Shown in pieces: positions 32,113 through 41,704 of a DNA stretch of 49,723 bases (positions are counted from its first letter, which is position 1; every line of letters begins with the position of its first letter). This DNA is from Alkalimonas collagenimarina (GTDB taxonomy: Bacteria > Pseudomonadota > Gammaproteobacteria > Enterobacterales > Alteromonadaceae). Under the pieces are notes generated by a model. It was not told where the DNA came from. It was given only the letters and a program-made list of their open reading frames with translations, and ran no database searches. The position numbers and the translations under genes were made by a program. The stretch is taken from NCBI RefSeq assembly GCF_030717845.1, contig NZ_JAUZVZ010000028.1, positions 1-49,723 of the forward strand. The letters are read 5' to 3'.

Positions 32113-32970
32113 TTAAGCAGGGTTATCTTTTTTCTCAAAGCGGGAACCGCGTAAGCTGTCTTTAACTTTCTTCAGGTTCTCCCTGAATTTAGAGCCCCGG
32201 CGAAGTGTAAAGCCAGTGGCTAATATATCGATTAACACCAACTGCGCGACCCGAGACGCCATCGGCATGTACATATCGGTATCTTCAGGCACATCAAGCG
32301 ATAATACTAGGGTGCATTCACGCGCCAGTGGGCTGTCATAGGCTGTTACACCAATCACCGTGGCATCATTTTCACGTGCTATTGAGGCAATATCACAAAG
32401 GTTTTTTGTCCGTCCGGTATGGCTAATACAGACCACGACATCGCCTTCGGCGCTATTAATGGCAGACATACGTTGCATAACGATATCATCAAAACAAACG
32501 ACTGGAACATTAAAGCGGAAAAACTTATTCTGTGCATCATGAGCCACTGAAGCAGAAGCGCCAAGACCAAAAAAGGAGATTTTCTTTGCCTGAGTTAATA
32601 CGTCAACCGCTCGATTAATGGTATTGATATCAACATTATGCCGCGCTGAATCCAGTGCTGCCATGGTGGACTCAAAGATTTTCGCCGTGTAGGCTTCAGG
32701 GCCATCTTCTTCTTCAACATGACGGTTGACATAAGGGGTACCATTGGCAAGGCTTTGTGCCAAATGTAGTTTAAAATCAGGGAATCCTTTGGTATCCAAA
32801 CGGCGGCAAAAGCGGTTAACCGTTGGTTCGCTCACATCAGCCATTTTTGCCAGAGCAGCTATACTACTATGAATCGTGGTTTGTGGATTAGCCAAGATAA
32901 CTTCAGCCACTTTTCGTTCTGATTTGCTAAAGTTAGTGACACTATTGACTATTTTCTCGAGTACATTCAT
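32113..32970 (-). CDS. hexR: HexR, RpiR-family regulator of central carbon metabolism
   Basis: A 285-residue regulator. The N-terminal HTH domain (residues 1-77) shows NFSKSERKVAEVILANP and ADVSEPTVNRFCRRL; the C-terminal SIS domain contains ISFFGLGASASVAHDA and VVVCISHTGRTKNLCDIA, which in HexR binds 2-keto-3-deoxy-6-phosphogluconate. Known homologues repress zwf, edd, eda and pyk and activate gluconeogenic genes. Its location between pyk and the zwf operon, with matching operators in front of both, supports the assignment strongly. Length is typical of the family. Confidence 0.95.
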   Translation of the reverse strand: MNVLEKIVNSVTNFSKSERKVAEVILANPQTTIHSSIAALAKMADVSEPTVNRFCRRLDTKGFPDFKLHLAQSLANGTPYVNRHVEEEDGPEAYTAKIFESTMAALDSARHNVDINTINRAVDVLTQAKKISFFGLGASASVAHDAQNKFFRFNVPVVCFDDIVMQRMSAINSAEGDVVVCISHTGRTKNLCDIASIARENDATVIGVTAYDSPLARECTLVLSLDVPEDTDMYMPMASRVAQLVLIDILATGFTLRRGSKFRENLKKVKDSLRGSRFEKKDNPA

Positions 32971-33274
32971 CCCAAACTTCCTGATTGATTCGGCACGGCA
33001 TCGTATTAAACTATAGAGAAGCTATACAAGTGCCATGTCAGCATGATCATTGTTGTAATAGATGTTGTTATACATCCAATTGCAGTTACAGAAAAGTATT
33101 TATTTTACCACAGAACGGCAGGCTTTCATGCATTCACAGCCTGAGTTCAGCAAATTCTGTGGTACACTTAAGCACATTTGTAATTTTATTACAATAAACT
33201 TGGTTTACAACACCGATTTGCTGCGCTAGTATGCTGTCGTTGTTGTAAAATTACATCTTTAGGACGGACATACT
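32971..33274. promoter_or_regulatory. hexR-zwf divergent regulatory region
   Basis: This 304-bp gap contains no gene. It holds the HexR operator TGTAATTTTATTACA (33179-33193), a sigma-70-like zwf promoter TTTACA (33204-33209)-17 bp-TAGTAT (33227-33232), and the shorter TGTAAAATTACA (33245-33256) downstream of the -10. A half site TGTAATA is near 33054. The operator lies just upstream of the zwf -35. Confidence 0.75.
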
Positions 33275-34741
33275 ATGCCATCAGCAGCAAAAGCCTGTGA
33301 TTTAATTTTATTTGGTACCAAAGGTGATCTGGCGCGTCGTAAGCTATTACCTGCACTTTATCAGCTGGAAAAGGCCGGTTTGCTGCAAGCCGATACCCGC
33401 ATCGTAGGTGTAGCCAGAGATCAAATGGATCGAGCCGAGTATCAGGCGCTGGTGAAGAAAAACCTGGCAACTTTTGTCAAAAAAGAGCCCCTCGATGATG
33501 ATGTAGTCGCTGCTTTTGAACAGCGTTTGCACTATGTACAAGTTGATCTATCGTCTCAGCAAGATTACCTCAAGCTCAAAGATGTCATAGATGCTGAGCA
33601 ACGAATTCCTGTGAGTTACTTTGCCACACCACCGGCCTTATTTCCTGCTATTTGTAAGGGCTTGCATGCAGCTGGGCTTGCCGAAGAGCCAGCTCGTGTT
33701 GTTTTAGAAAAACCCATCGGTCACGATTTGGAATCCTCTCGCGAGATTAATGCTCTGGTTGCTCAATACTTCAATGAAAACCAAATCTATCGTATCGATC
33801 ACTACTTAGGCAAAGAAACGGTATTAAACCTACTGGCATTACGATTTGCCAATGCTATTTTCGCTTCGAACTGGGATCACAACTCCATCGATCATGTGCA
33901 AATTACCGTGGCAGAAGAGGTGGGTGTAGAGGGTCGCTGGAGCTACTACGATGATGCTGGCCAGATGCGCGACATGGTGCAAAATCATCTATTACAAGTT
34001 TTGACCTTGATCGCAATGGAGCCACCAGCGCGGCTGGATGCTGATAGTATTCGAGATGAAAAATTAAAGGTGTTAAAGGCACTGCGGCCGATCAATGTCA
34101 GTAATGTCCATGAAAAAACAGTACGCGGTCAGTATGCCGGTGGTTTTGTTTCCGGCGGCTCAGTACCAGGTTATCTCGATGAAGAAGGTTCCCGGGCTAA
34201 TAGCAGTACAGAAACCTTTGTGGCGTTAAAAATTGATATCGATAACTGGCGTTGGGCCGGTGTACCGTTTTATCTCAGAACCGGTAAGCGGATGCCAGAG
34301 AAACGTAGCGAAGTGGTGATTTGCTTTAAGCCGCAACCACACAATATTTTTCATGAAACCTACAAGCATTTACCAGCTAACAAATTAATCATTCGTTTGC
34401 AGCCTGACGAAGGCGTCGAAGTTCAGGTGATGAACAAAATCCCTGGTCTTGGCGAGCACATGCAATTAAAACAGTCGAAGCTGGATTTAAGCTTTGATGA
34501 AACCTTTAAATCCAAACGCATTGCCGATGCCTATGAGCGATTGTTGCTGGAGGCACTGCTGGGTAATCAATATCTGTTTGTTCGTCGTGATGAAGTCGAA
34601 CACGCCTGGCGTTGGGTCGATGGCATCCTTGATGCCTGGAAGGCAACCAGTGAATCGCCTAAAAGTTATCAGGCAGGTAGTTGGGGACCAGTCGCGGCTA
34701 TTTCATTGTTAGCTCGTGACGACAGAAACTGGGACGAATAG
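33275..34741 (+). CDS. zwf: Glucose-6-phosphate 1-dehydrogenase
   Basis: A 488-residue enzyme. The NADP-binding LILFGTKGDLARRKLLPALY at the N-terminus (family GASGDLA, with Thr-Lys here), the substrate block RIDHYLGKETVLNLLALRFA near residue 172 with its catalytic His, and VPFYLRTGKRMPEK are diagnostic. It makes 6-phosphogluconolactone, the first step of the Entner-Doudoroff route here. First gene of a five-gene operon; pgl follows after 11 bp. Confidence 0.96.
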   Translation: MPSAAKACDLILFGTKGDLARRKLLPALYQLEKAGLLQADTRIVGVARDQMDRAEYQALVKKNLATFVKKEPLDDDVVAAFEQRLHYVQVDLSSQQDYLKLKDVIDAEQRIPVSYFATPPALFPAICKGLHAAGLAEEPARVVLEKPIGHDLESSREINALVAQYFNENQIYRIDHYLGKETVLNLLALRFANAIFASNWDHNSIDHVQITVAEEVGVEGRWSYYDDAGQMRDMVQNHLLQVLTLIAMEPPARLDADSIRDEKLKVLKALRPINVSNVHEKTVRGQYAGGFVSGGSVPGYLDEEGSRANSSTETFVALKIDIDNWRWAGVPFYLRTGKRMPEKRSEVVICFKPQPHNIFHETYKHLPANKLIIRLQPDEGVEVQVMNKIPGLGEHMQLKQSKLDLSFDETFKSKRIADAYERLLLEALLGNQYLFVRRDEVEHAWRWVDGILDAWKATSESPKSYQAGSWGPVAAISLLARDDRNWDE

Positions 34742-34752
34742 AGGACGTATTC

Positions 34753-35439
34753 ATGCAATTGCATCAATTTGCCAGCAGCACAGAACTTAACACTGACTTC
34801 GCCAAGCGTTTAATCGCTATTGTGCATCAGGCGATTGAAGCACGTGATCATGCTTATTTGGTGGTATCTGGTGGCCGAACACCACAGGCTTTGTTTGAGC
34901 ATTTATCTTCGACTGATCTTGATTGGAGTAAGGTCACCATTACGTTGGCTGATGACCGTTGGTTGTCTTCCTCCGAAAAGGACAGCAATGAGCGTTTAGT
35001 GAAATCAGTCTTGCTGCAAAATAAAGCAGCCGCTGCCCGGTTTATTAGCCTGGTCACAGCTGATGAAAAAGCCGAAGCGGGTGAGCTCGCTGTTTGCCAA
35101 CGTTTTGCTGAAATCCCAACCTTTGATGCTGTAATTTTAGGGATGGGTGAAGATGGCCATACGGCATCTTTATTTCCGTGCAGCGCCGAACTGGCAAAAG
35201 GTTTAAGTACTGAACAAGCAGCATTGGCCGTAAACCCCACGACAGCACCTTATCAACGCATGTCATTGAGCCAGTCCCGTTTACTCAATAGTCGTCATGT
35301 CTTTTTGCACTTGGTCGGCGGCAATAAGTTGAATGTACTCAATCAGGCAATGGCCGCTGCAGATCCGCAGCAAATGCCAATCCGTGCTTTCTTACAACAT
35401 CCTTGCGTTGATGTGCAGGTGATGTTCGCAACCGAATAG
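34753..35439 (+). CDS. pgl: 6-phosphogluconolactonase
   Basis: A 228-residue NagB/DevB-type lactonase. [15 protein letters not shown] near residue 39, [20 protein letters not shown] near 65, and [13 protein letters not shown] near 132 are the family blocks. It hydrolyses 6-phosphogluconolactone to 6-phosphogluconate for Edd. The gene lies 11 bp after zwf and 8 bp before edd. Confidence 0.94.
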   Translation: MQLHQFASSTELNTDFAKRLIAIVHQAIEARDHAYLVVSGGRTPQALFEHLSSTDLDWSKVTITLADDRWLSSSEKDSNERLVKSVLLQNKAAAARFISLVTADEKAEAGELAVCQRFAEIPTFDAVILGMGEDGHTASLFPCSAELAKGLSTEQAALAVNPTTAPYQRMSLSQSRLLNSRHVFLHLVGGNKLNVLNQAMAAADPQQMPIRAFLQHPCVDVQVMFATE

Positions 35440-35447
35440 AGGTTTTT

Positions 35448-37295
35448 ATGCATCCAGTAATTCAACAAGTCACCGATCGGATTGCCGCCCGTAGCCAAAA
35501 AAGCCGTGCTATCTATCTTAAACGCATTGAAAAAGCACGCTTGAAAGGACCGCATCGTGGTACCTTATCCTGTGGTAATTTAGCCCATGGTTTTGCGGCC
35601 TGCGGCCAGCAAGATAAAGGCGATTTACGCAGTTTAACCAAAGCAAATATTGGCATTATCTCCTCTTACAACGATATGCTATCTGCGCACCAACCTTACG
35701 AAAGCTATCCTGCAATCATTAAGCAAGCTGCCAATGAAGTGGGCAGTGTGGCTCAATTTGCAGGTGGTGTACCCGCTATGTGTGACGGGGTAACACAAGG
35801 TCAGCCAGGAATGGAGCTTAGTCTCATGAGCCGCGACATTATCGCCATGTCGGCTGCTGTGGGCTTATCCCATAATATGTTTGATGGCGGTTTGATGTTG
35901 GGGATCTGCGATAAGATTATCCCCGGTCTGTTGATGGCAGCGTTTAGCTTTGGTCACTTACCCTTTGTGTTTGTGCCTGCGGGCCCAATGCCTTCTGGTA
36001 TACCGAATAAAGAAAAAGCCCGGGTACGGCAATTGTTTGCTGAGGGCAAAGTAGGCAAAGAAGAGTTGCTTGAAGCAGAATCTGCTTCCTATCATTCAGC
36101 AGGTACTTGTACCTTCTATGGTACTGCCAACTCCAATCAGTTGGTGGTAGAGATGATGGGGCTGCATTTGCCTGGCGCTTCTTTTGTTAATCCGGGTACG
36201 CCTTTGCGTGATGAGTTGACGAAAGCTGCAACCCGACAGGTCACTCGCTTAACGGATCTCGGCACCGATTATATGCCGATTGGTCAGATGATTGATGTGA
36301 AGTCTATCGTCAACGGTCTGGTCGGTTTATTGGCTACCGGTGGTTCAACCAACCACACCATGCATTTGATAGCCGTTGCCCGCTCAGCAGGATTCCTACT
36401 AAATTGGGATGATTTTGCTGACTTGTCCCGTGTGACGCCTTTGGTCACTCGTATCTACCCGAATGGGCAGGCCGATATCAATCATTTTCAGTATGCCGGT
36501 GGCATGGCTTACTTGATCCGCACTTTACTGGATGAAGGTTTGCTGCATGAAGATGTCAATACCGTCGCTGGTTTTGGCTTGCGTCGTTATACCCAGCAGC
36601 CAGTGTTGCAAGATGGTACGTTGGTGTGGGTTGATGGCCCAACAGAGTCACAAGATTTGGATGTGTTAGCCTCGGCCGCTAAACCTTTTAAAGATCATGG
36701 CGGTCTTGAGGTGTTATCCGGTAATTTAGGTCGGGCCGTCATGAAAACTTCTGCCCTGCGTGATGGAACCGAAGTTGTCACGGCTCCCGCTGTGGTGTTT
36801 TCTAGCCAACACGAACTGGATGCCGCCTTTCAAGCTGGCAAGCTCGATAAAGATTGTGTGGTCGTCGTTCGCTTTCAAGGTCCCAAAGCCATTGGTATGC
36901 CGGAATTACATAAACTGACGCCTCCGCTTGGTGTGTTGCAAGATCGTGGTTTCAAAGTCGCTTTGGTCACTGATGGTCGTATGTCTGGAGCATCAGGTAA
37001 GGTTCCTGCTGCCATTCATGTCACACCCGAAGCGGTTGAGGGTGGCTTAATTGCAAAAGTGCTGGATGGTGACATGGTTCGGGTTGATGCCGAGAAGGGG
37101 GTGCTTGAGCTGCTGGTTTCAGCCGATGAGCTGGCAAAACGTGCCATCCCGGAAATTGATTTAGCCGATAGCTATGCCGGTATGGGACGTGAGCTGTTTG
37201 GTGGCTTAAGAGCTCAGTTAACCGGTGCAGAGCAGGGTGCCTGTGCTTTATTTTACACTGAAGATCACCTCGCCGAGGATGCTGCTCATGGCTAA
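35448..37295 (+). CDS. edd: Phosphogluconate dehydratase
   Basis: A 615-residue IlvD/Edd-family dehydratase. The iron-sulfur cysteines are in [20 protein letters not shown] (near residue 113) and [14 protein letters not shown] (near 222); [20 protein letters not shown] near 505 is the C-terminal signature. It removes water from 6-phosphogluconate to give KDPG, which is both the substrate of Eda and the effector of HexR. The stop overlaps the glk start by 8 bp. Confidence 0.96.
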   Translation: MHPVIQQVTDRIAARSQKSRAIYLKRIEKARLKGPHRGTLSCGNLAHGFAACGQQDKGDLRSLTKANIGIISSYNDMLSAHQPYESYPAIIKQAANEVGSVAQFAGGVPAMCDGVTQGQPGMELSLMSRDIIAMSAAVGLSHNMFDGGLMLGICDKIIPGLLMAAFSFGHLPFVFVPAGPMPSGIPNKEKARVRQLFAEGKVGKEELLEAESASYHSAGTCTFYGTANSNQLVVEMMGLHLPGASFVNPGTPLRDELTKAATRQVTRLTDLGTDYMPIGQMIDVKSIVNGLVGLLATGGSTNHTMHLIAVARSAGFLLNWDDFADLSRVTPLVTRIYPNGQADINHFQYAGGMAYLIRTLLDEGLLHEDVNTVAGFGLRRYTQQPVLQDGTLVWVDGPTESQDLDVLASAAKPFKDHGGLEVLSGNLGRAVMKTSALRDGTEVVTAPAVVFSSQHELDAAFQAGKLDKDCVVVVRFQGPKAIGMPELHKLTPPLGVLQDRGFKVALVTDGRMSGASGKVPAAIHVTPEAVEGGLIAKVLDGDMVRVDAEKGVLELLVSADELAKRAIPEIDLADSYAGMGRELFGGLRAQLTGAEQGACALFYTEDHLAEDAAHG

Positions 37296-38280
37296 AGGCG
37301 CAACTGATTTTGCTATCGTGGCAGATATTGGCGGAACCAATGCACGCTTTAGTCGTGTTCGCTTAACTGACCTAAGTTTAGATAAAGTTCAGGTTTATCC
37401 GTGTGCCCAATTTGCTTCATTGTCTGATGCATTACAACATTACCGCCAACAAGAGCAGCTTTTTGACTTGCTTGATGTGGCGATTGCAATTGCTTGCCCT
37501 GTGCAGGGCGATGTAGTGCAAATGACCAATTTTCACTGGACATTTTCAATCCAACAAATGCGAAGTGATCTCCAATTAAACACGTTATTGGTGATGAATG
37601 ACTTTACTGCTGTGGCGATGTGCCTGCCTGCATTGAAAGAAACTGATCGTATTCAATGCGGTCAGGGTGATGTGCAATTAAATCATCCGATGGCAGTGTT
37701 AGGTGCAGGAACAGGCTTGGGAGTCGGTCACTTAGTGCCGCTTGGTTCGCAACAGTATCTTCCATTGCCAGGCGAAGGAGGGCATGTCGATTGGGCAGCC
37801 ACTACAGAGCAGGAATGGTTTATTCAGCAGTTTTTAGCGGAACGCTATGGCCATGTCTCTCCTGAACGATTGTTATCAGGACCAGGGCTTGAAGATTTAT
37901 ACCAAGCCATAGCTGCTTATCAACATAAAACGGTGGAGCCTCTGTCTGCAGCCGATATTTCGAGGCATGCTCTGGCGGGTTCGAACGAACTTGCGGAACA
38001 AACGGTCGCTCAGTTTTTTGCCAGCCTTGGCAGCGTGGCAGGTAATTTAGCACTCACGCTTAGCACTCTGGGAGGGGTCTATATTGGTGGCGGCATTGTA
38101 CCAAAGTTATTACCTCTACTTGGCAGCAGTGACTTTAGACAACGCTTTGAACAAAAAGGCCGCTTTGCTGGTTTTAATGAGCGTATTGCCACCTTTGTCA
38201 TCACTGCCGACCAGCCTGGATTAACCGGCGCCGGTATGTATTTAAAACAAACTATTATTTCACAACCTCAGGGCGAGTAG
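37288..38280 (+). CDS. glk: Glucokinase
   Basis: About 330 residues of the bacterial Glk type rather than the ROK type. [13 protein letters not shown] (ATP phosphate binding), [15 protein letters not shown] and [12 protein letters not shown] are diagnostic. It phosphorylates glucose, feeding Zwf in the same operon. The ATG at 37288 is within the last codons of edd, giving translational coupling; the frame continues upstream but only inside edd. Confidence 0.94.
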   Translation: MAKGATDFAIVADIGGTNARFSRVRLTDLSLDKVQVYPCAQFASLSDALQHYRQQEQLFDLLDVAIAIACPVQGDVVQMTNFHWTFSIQQMRSDLQLNTLLVMNDFTAVAMCLPALKETDRIQCGQGDVQLNHPMAVLGAGTGLGVGHLVPLGSQQYLPLPGEGGHVDWAATTEQEWFIQQFLAERYGHVSPERLLSGPGLEDLYQAIAAYQHKTVEPLSAADISRHALAGSNELAEQTVAQFFASLGSVAGNLALTLSTLGGVYIGGGIVPKLLPLLGSSDFRQRFEQKGRFAGFNERIATFVITADQPGLTGAGMYLKQTIISQPQGE

Positions 38281-38285
38281 ACGTT

Positions 38286-38945
38286 ATGGCATTCGAAAAT
38301 TGGCAGCTGCAACCTGCGACTTTGTTCTCTCAGGGCCCTGTGGTGCCTGTAATTGTAATTAATGATTTAGCCGATGCGGTACCAATGGCGAAAGCTCTGG
38401 TTGCTGGTGGCTTGCGTGTGCTTGAAGTCACTTTACGCACCCCAGTTGCCATCGATGCGATCAGGCTGTTGAGTCAGGAAGTTCCTGAAGCCATTGTGGG
38501 TGCAGGTACCGTCACCAATGCAGAGCAATTGCAGCAATGTATTGATGCCGGTGCTCAGTTTGCTATCAGCCCGGGCATGACCCGAGAGCTTCTGCAGGCA
38601 GGTAAAGACTCCACAATCCCCTTGATCCCGGGAATTGCCAGTATTTCTGAACTGATGGAAGGGCTAGCGCTGGGTTACACGCACTTCAAATTTTTCCCAG
38701 CTGAGGCGGCAGGTGGCGTTAAAACGTTGAAATCCATTCATGGTCCTTTTTCTGAGGTGCGCTTTTGCCCAACAGGTGGCATTAATGAAAGCAATTTCCT
38801 TGATTATCTGGCATTGCCGAATGTTCACTGTGTTGGAGGCTCCTGGGTTTTGCCAGCGGATGCAATTAAGGCCGGGAATTGGCAAGAAATCACCCGTCTG
38901 TGTCAAGAGGCTATTCAGCAAGTCACTAACAAAGCTGCATGCTGA
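38286..38945 (+). CDS. eda: KDPG/KHG aldolase
   Basis: A 219-residue class I aldolase. [17 protein letters not shown] with the active-site Glu/Arg, [22 protein letters not shown] and the Schiff-base lysine in [13 protein letters not shown] near residue 138 are all present. It splits KDPG to pyruvate and glyceraldehyde-3-phosphate, completing the pathway and joining the GAPDH and pyruvate kinase steps encoded nearby. Last gene of the operon; an imperfect hairpin (GCCTGTATT facing AATGCAGGC) follows near 38951. Confidence 0.96.
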   Translation: MAFENWQLQPATLFSQGPVVPVIVINDLADAVPMAKALVAGGLRVLEVTLRTPVAIDAIRLLSQEVPEAIVGAGTVTNAEQLQQCIDAGAQFAISPGMTRELLQAGKDSTIPLIPGIASISELMEGLALGYTHFKFFPAEAAGGVKTLKSIHGPFSEVRFCPTGGINESNFLDYLALPNVHCVGGSWVLPADAIKAGNWQEITRLCQEAIQQVTNKAAC

Positions 38946-39063
38946 ATTGAACGCCTGTATTTAGTTTCATTGAATGCAGGCGCTCTCATCACCACTTTTT
39001 TATGCATACTTATCCAACCTGAATACTCCATTTTAGATACTCATGTAATAATTCTGAGACTTT

Positions 39064-39122
39064 AGTCGTAATCATGCATTTTATCGCTATTTTCCTGCAT
39101 TTTATCCTGATTTTGTCGTAAT
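39064..39122. promoter_or_regulatory. Direct repeats upstream of nhaD
   Basis: TGCATTTTATC occurs at 39075-39085 and again at 39096-39106, exactly 21 bp apart, and GTCGTAAT occurs at 39065-39072 and 39115-39122. Same-face repeats before a sodium/proton antiporter gene suggest a regulator binding region; the protein is unknown. Confidence 0.4.
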
Positions 39123-39198
39123 TGTTATGCTATGATCGCGCCGCCTTGAACAGGCAAACACCCTCTTTCTATGCTCATGTAAATATATAGGCTTAATC

Positions 39199-40647
39199 AT
39201 GCAAACACTACGTTGCGCGTCGTGGTTTGTTGGTGCGCTGATGCTTTTGTTCAGTTCACCTGCACTTGCTGCAACCGCTCCACTTGATTTAACAACCTCA
39301 TTGATTGGTTTCATTTGTATCGCTATTTTCGTTGTCGCTTATGTTTTGGTGATGGGTGAAGAGAAGCTTCACATGCGAAAATCTAAGCCTGTGTTGGTAG
39401 CGGCAGGCCTCATTTGGATTTTGATTGGCTCTGTGTATGTCAGTCGTGATATTCCAGATGTGACGGAAGCCGCTTTTCGTCATAATTTGCTTGAGTTTGC
39501 TGAGTTGATGCTGTTCTTGCTGGTAGCGATGACCTACATCAATGCGCTGGAGGAACGACGTTTATTTGATGCCTTACGTGCCTGGATGATCCGCAAGGGG
39601 TTCAGCTACCAAAATCTTTTTTGGATTACTGGCTTTCTCGCTTTCTTTATTTCACCGATTGCGGACAACCTGACTACAGCTCTGTTGATGTGTGCGGTCG
39701 TGATGAAAGTTGCGGAAGGGGACAAGCGCTTTATTAATTTAAGCTGTGTCAATATTGTCATCGCTGCCAACGCAGGTGGCGCCTTCAGCCCATTCGGAGA
39801 TATTACCACCTTGATGGTGTGGCAGGCAGGCCTCGTTCGGATAGACGAATTTTTAGTATTGTTCTTTCCAGCCTTAGTAAATTATCTTATCCCTGCCGTT
39901 GTAATGAGCTTTTTTGTTGAAAAGAAGCAACCCAGTGCTGTGTACGAAGATGTAGAACTAAAACGTGGTGCCTTACGCATCACCACATTGTTTTTGCTAA
40001 CGGTTCTGACTGCTGTGCTTTGCCATAGTTTACTTCATTTACCACCCGTACTTGGCATGATGATGGGGCTTGGTTATTTGCAATTCTTTGGGTATTACCT
40101 TCGTGTTACTTTGCCGGGTTCATTAGCCCGCAAAAGAGCTATGGCCGAGCGAGAAGGCGACATCGATAAGTTAAAACGCTTGGGGGGCGTGGTTCCTTTT
40201 GACGTATTCAGCCGGGTATCTCGTGCTGAGTGGGATACATTACTGTTCTTCTACGGCATCGTGATGTGTGTAGGTGGTTTGGGCTTCCTTGGGTACTTAG
40301 GCCTGATGTCTGATTTACTCTATGAGGGATGGGACGCTACCTCCGCAAATATTTTCCTTGGTATGATTTCTGCGGTTATTGATAACATTCCAGTGATGTT
40401 TGCTGTGCTAGCTATGCAACCAGAAATGTCGCATGGTCATTGGTTGTTGATCACGCTAACGGCTGGGGTAGGTGGCAGCTTAATGTCGATTGGCTCAGCG
40501 GCTGGTGTTGCGTTAATGGGGCAAGCCCGAGGGTACTATACCTTCTTTGGTCACCTGAAATGGGCACCGGTCATTATGCTTGGATATTTTGCAAGTATCG
40601 CAATGCATTTATGGCTTAATGCAGATCTATTTCATATCTACGATTAA
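39199..40647 (+). CDS. nhaD: Sodium/proton antiporter NhaD
   Basis: A 482-residue ion-transporter-superfamily protein with about a dozen membrane helices. The N-terminus RCASWFVGALMLLFSSPALA is a signal-like first helix. FFISPIADNLTTALLMCAVV, ANAGGAFSPFGDITTLMVWQ and MISAVIDNIPVMFAVLAM are the NhaD signature blocks, with the paired SPxxDN/T and DNxP motifs in each half. NhaD exchanges sodium for protons and is typical of salt- or alkali-adapted bacteria. A 13-bp hairpin follows. Confidence 0.94.
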   Translation: MQTLRCASWFVGALMLLFSSPALAATAPLDLTTSLIGFICIAIFVVAYVLVMGEEKLHMRKSKPVLVAAGLIWILIGSVYVSRDIPDVTEAAFRHNLLEFAELMLFLLVAMTYINALEERRLFDALRAWMIRKGFSYQNLFWITGFLAFFISPIADNLTTALLMCAVVMKVAEGDKRFINLSCVNIVIAANAGGAFSPFGDITTLMVWQAGLVRIDEFLVLFFPALVNYLIPAVVMSFFVEKKQPSAVYEDVELKRGALRITTLFLLTVLTAVLCHSLLHLPPVLGMMMGLGYLQFFGYYLRVTLPGSLARKRAMAEREGDIDKLKRLGGVVPFDVFSRVSRAEWDTLLFFYGIVMCVGGLGFLGYLGLMSDLLYEGWDATSANIFLGMISAVIDNIPVMFAVLAMQPEMSHGHWLLITLTAGVGGSLMSIGSAAGVALMGQARGYYTFFGHLKWAPVIMLGYFASIAMHLWLNADLFHIYD

Positions 40648-40655
40648 CGTCGTGC

Positions 40656-40685
40656 AAGGATAACAGCCATCAGGCTGTTATCCTT
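40656..40685 (+). terminator. Terminator after nhaD
   Basis: AAGGATAACAGCC (40656-40668) pairs perfectly with GGCTGTTATCCTT (40673-40685) around ATCA. The following T-run is weak. Confidence 0.7.
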
Positions 40686-40795
40686 CACTGCATTACTTTA
40701 TACTCATCTAATCTGTTATTCTGATTGCACTATTTCTTTTATCAACGCGCAGTCTATACTTATAACTGCTGAACGCAGGATCAGAGATTACATTC

Positions 40796-41641
40796 ATGAA
40801 TGCACTACAATACGCTGAAAATGTCACCGAAGTTTTTGTTTTCCCCGATGCCTATTTAAGGGTTAAACACTTACTGGAGTCAGAGCGCGCAGACATGGAT
40901 GAAGTCGCTGAAGTCATTCAACTGGACCCGTCCCTGGCCAGTAAAATTCTGAAGCTAGCGAACAGTGCTATTTATAACCTGCCGAAAAAAATCGATACCA
41001 TTAGTAAAGCGCTGGTCGTACTTGGGGCAGAAACCATTTATAATTTGGTGGTTAGCTCTGCCGTCATTAGCGTTTGCGAGCAAATCGAAAATCCGGCTAT
41101 CGATATGGATCGCTTTTGGGAGCAAAGTGTTCATACTGCCTTAATTGCCAGAGCTTTAGGCAATAAAGTGACGCCGAGACAAAGTGAGCAGCTCTACGTA
41201 TCCGGTTTACTGCATCAGATTGGTGAACTGGCTTTAAGCCAACAAGACCCTGAATTAGCCAAAGCCTGTGAACAATACAGCCGTGATGAAAAACCATGGC
41301 AGTGCCAACGTCGCGTTCTGGGTTTTACCTATGCTGAGCTAAGTGCTGCTTTACTGCGTTTATGGCAACTACCACCCTCTATAATCGAGCCTATTGCCTT
41401 GCAACACCAGCCCGACAAACATCTGCGCCAGCCTCCGGTTTTATTGCTGTATATTTCTTCACGACTGGCACTTAGTAATGTTCAACCAGATTTGTATCAA
41501 CAAGCAAACCTTTTGGATCCCTTTGTGTTGGAAGTGTTAGGTATTATTCAACCAGACTTGCGGGCTGCACTGGATTTCTGTAATAGTGAAGCCTTGTATT
41601 TATTATCTGTACTTAACCCCAAAGCTGGAATGCTTTATTAA
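40796..41641 (+). CDS. HDOD-domain protein
   Basis: A 281-residue protein made mainly of one HDOD domain (residues about 17-210). LLESERADMDEVAEVIQLDP, LASKILKLANSAIYNLPKKI, and the region YVSGLLHQIGELALSQQ, where a true HD enzyme would have HD, are typical. HDOD proteins lack the catalytic residues and act as scaffolds in signalling. No partner domain (EAL, GGDEF) is attached. It is a single gene with its own short upstream region. Confidence 0.88.
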   Translation: MNALQYAENVTEVFVFPDAYLRVKHLLESERADMDEVAEVIQLDPSLASKILKLANSAIYNLPKKIDTISKALVVLGAETIYNLVVSSAVISVCEQIENPAIDMDRFWEQSVHTALIARALGNKVTPRQSEQLYVSGLLHQIGELALSQQDPELAKACEQYSRDEKPWQCQRRVLGFTYAELSAALLRLWQLPPSIIEPIALQHQPDKHLRQPPVLLLYISSRLALSNVQPDLYQQANLLDPFVLEVLGIIQPDLRAALDFCNSEALYLLSVLNPKAGMLY

Positions 41642-41704
41642 TTCATGCTGTAGGCTGGGTCGGAAAAAGACAGATCCTTTTGATCAACCTATAGGATACA
41701 ACCC

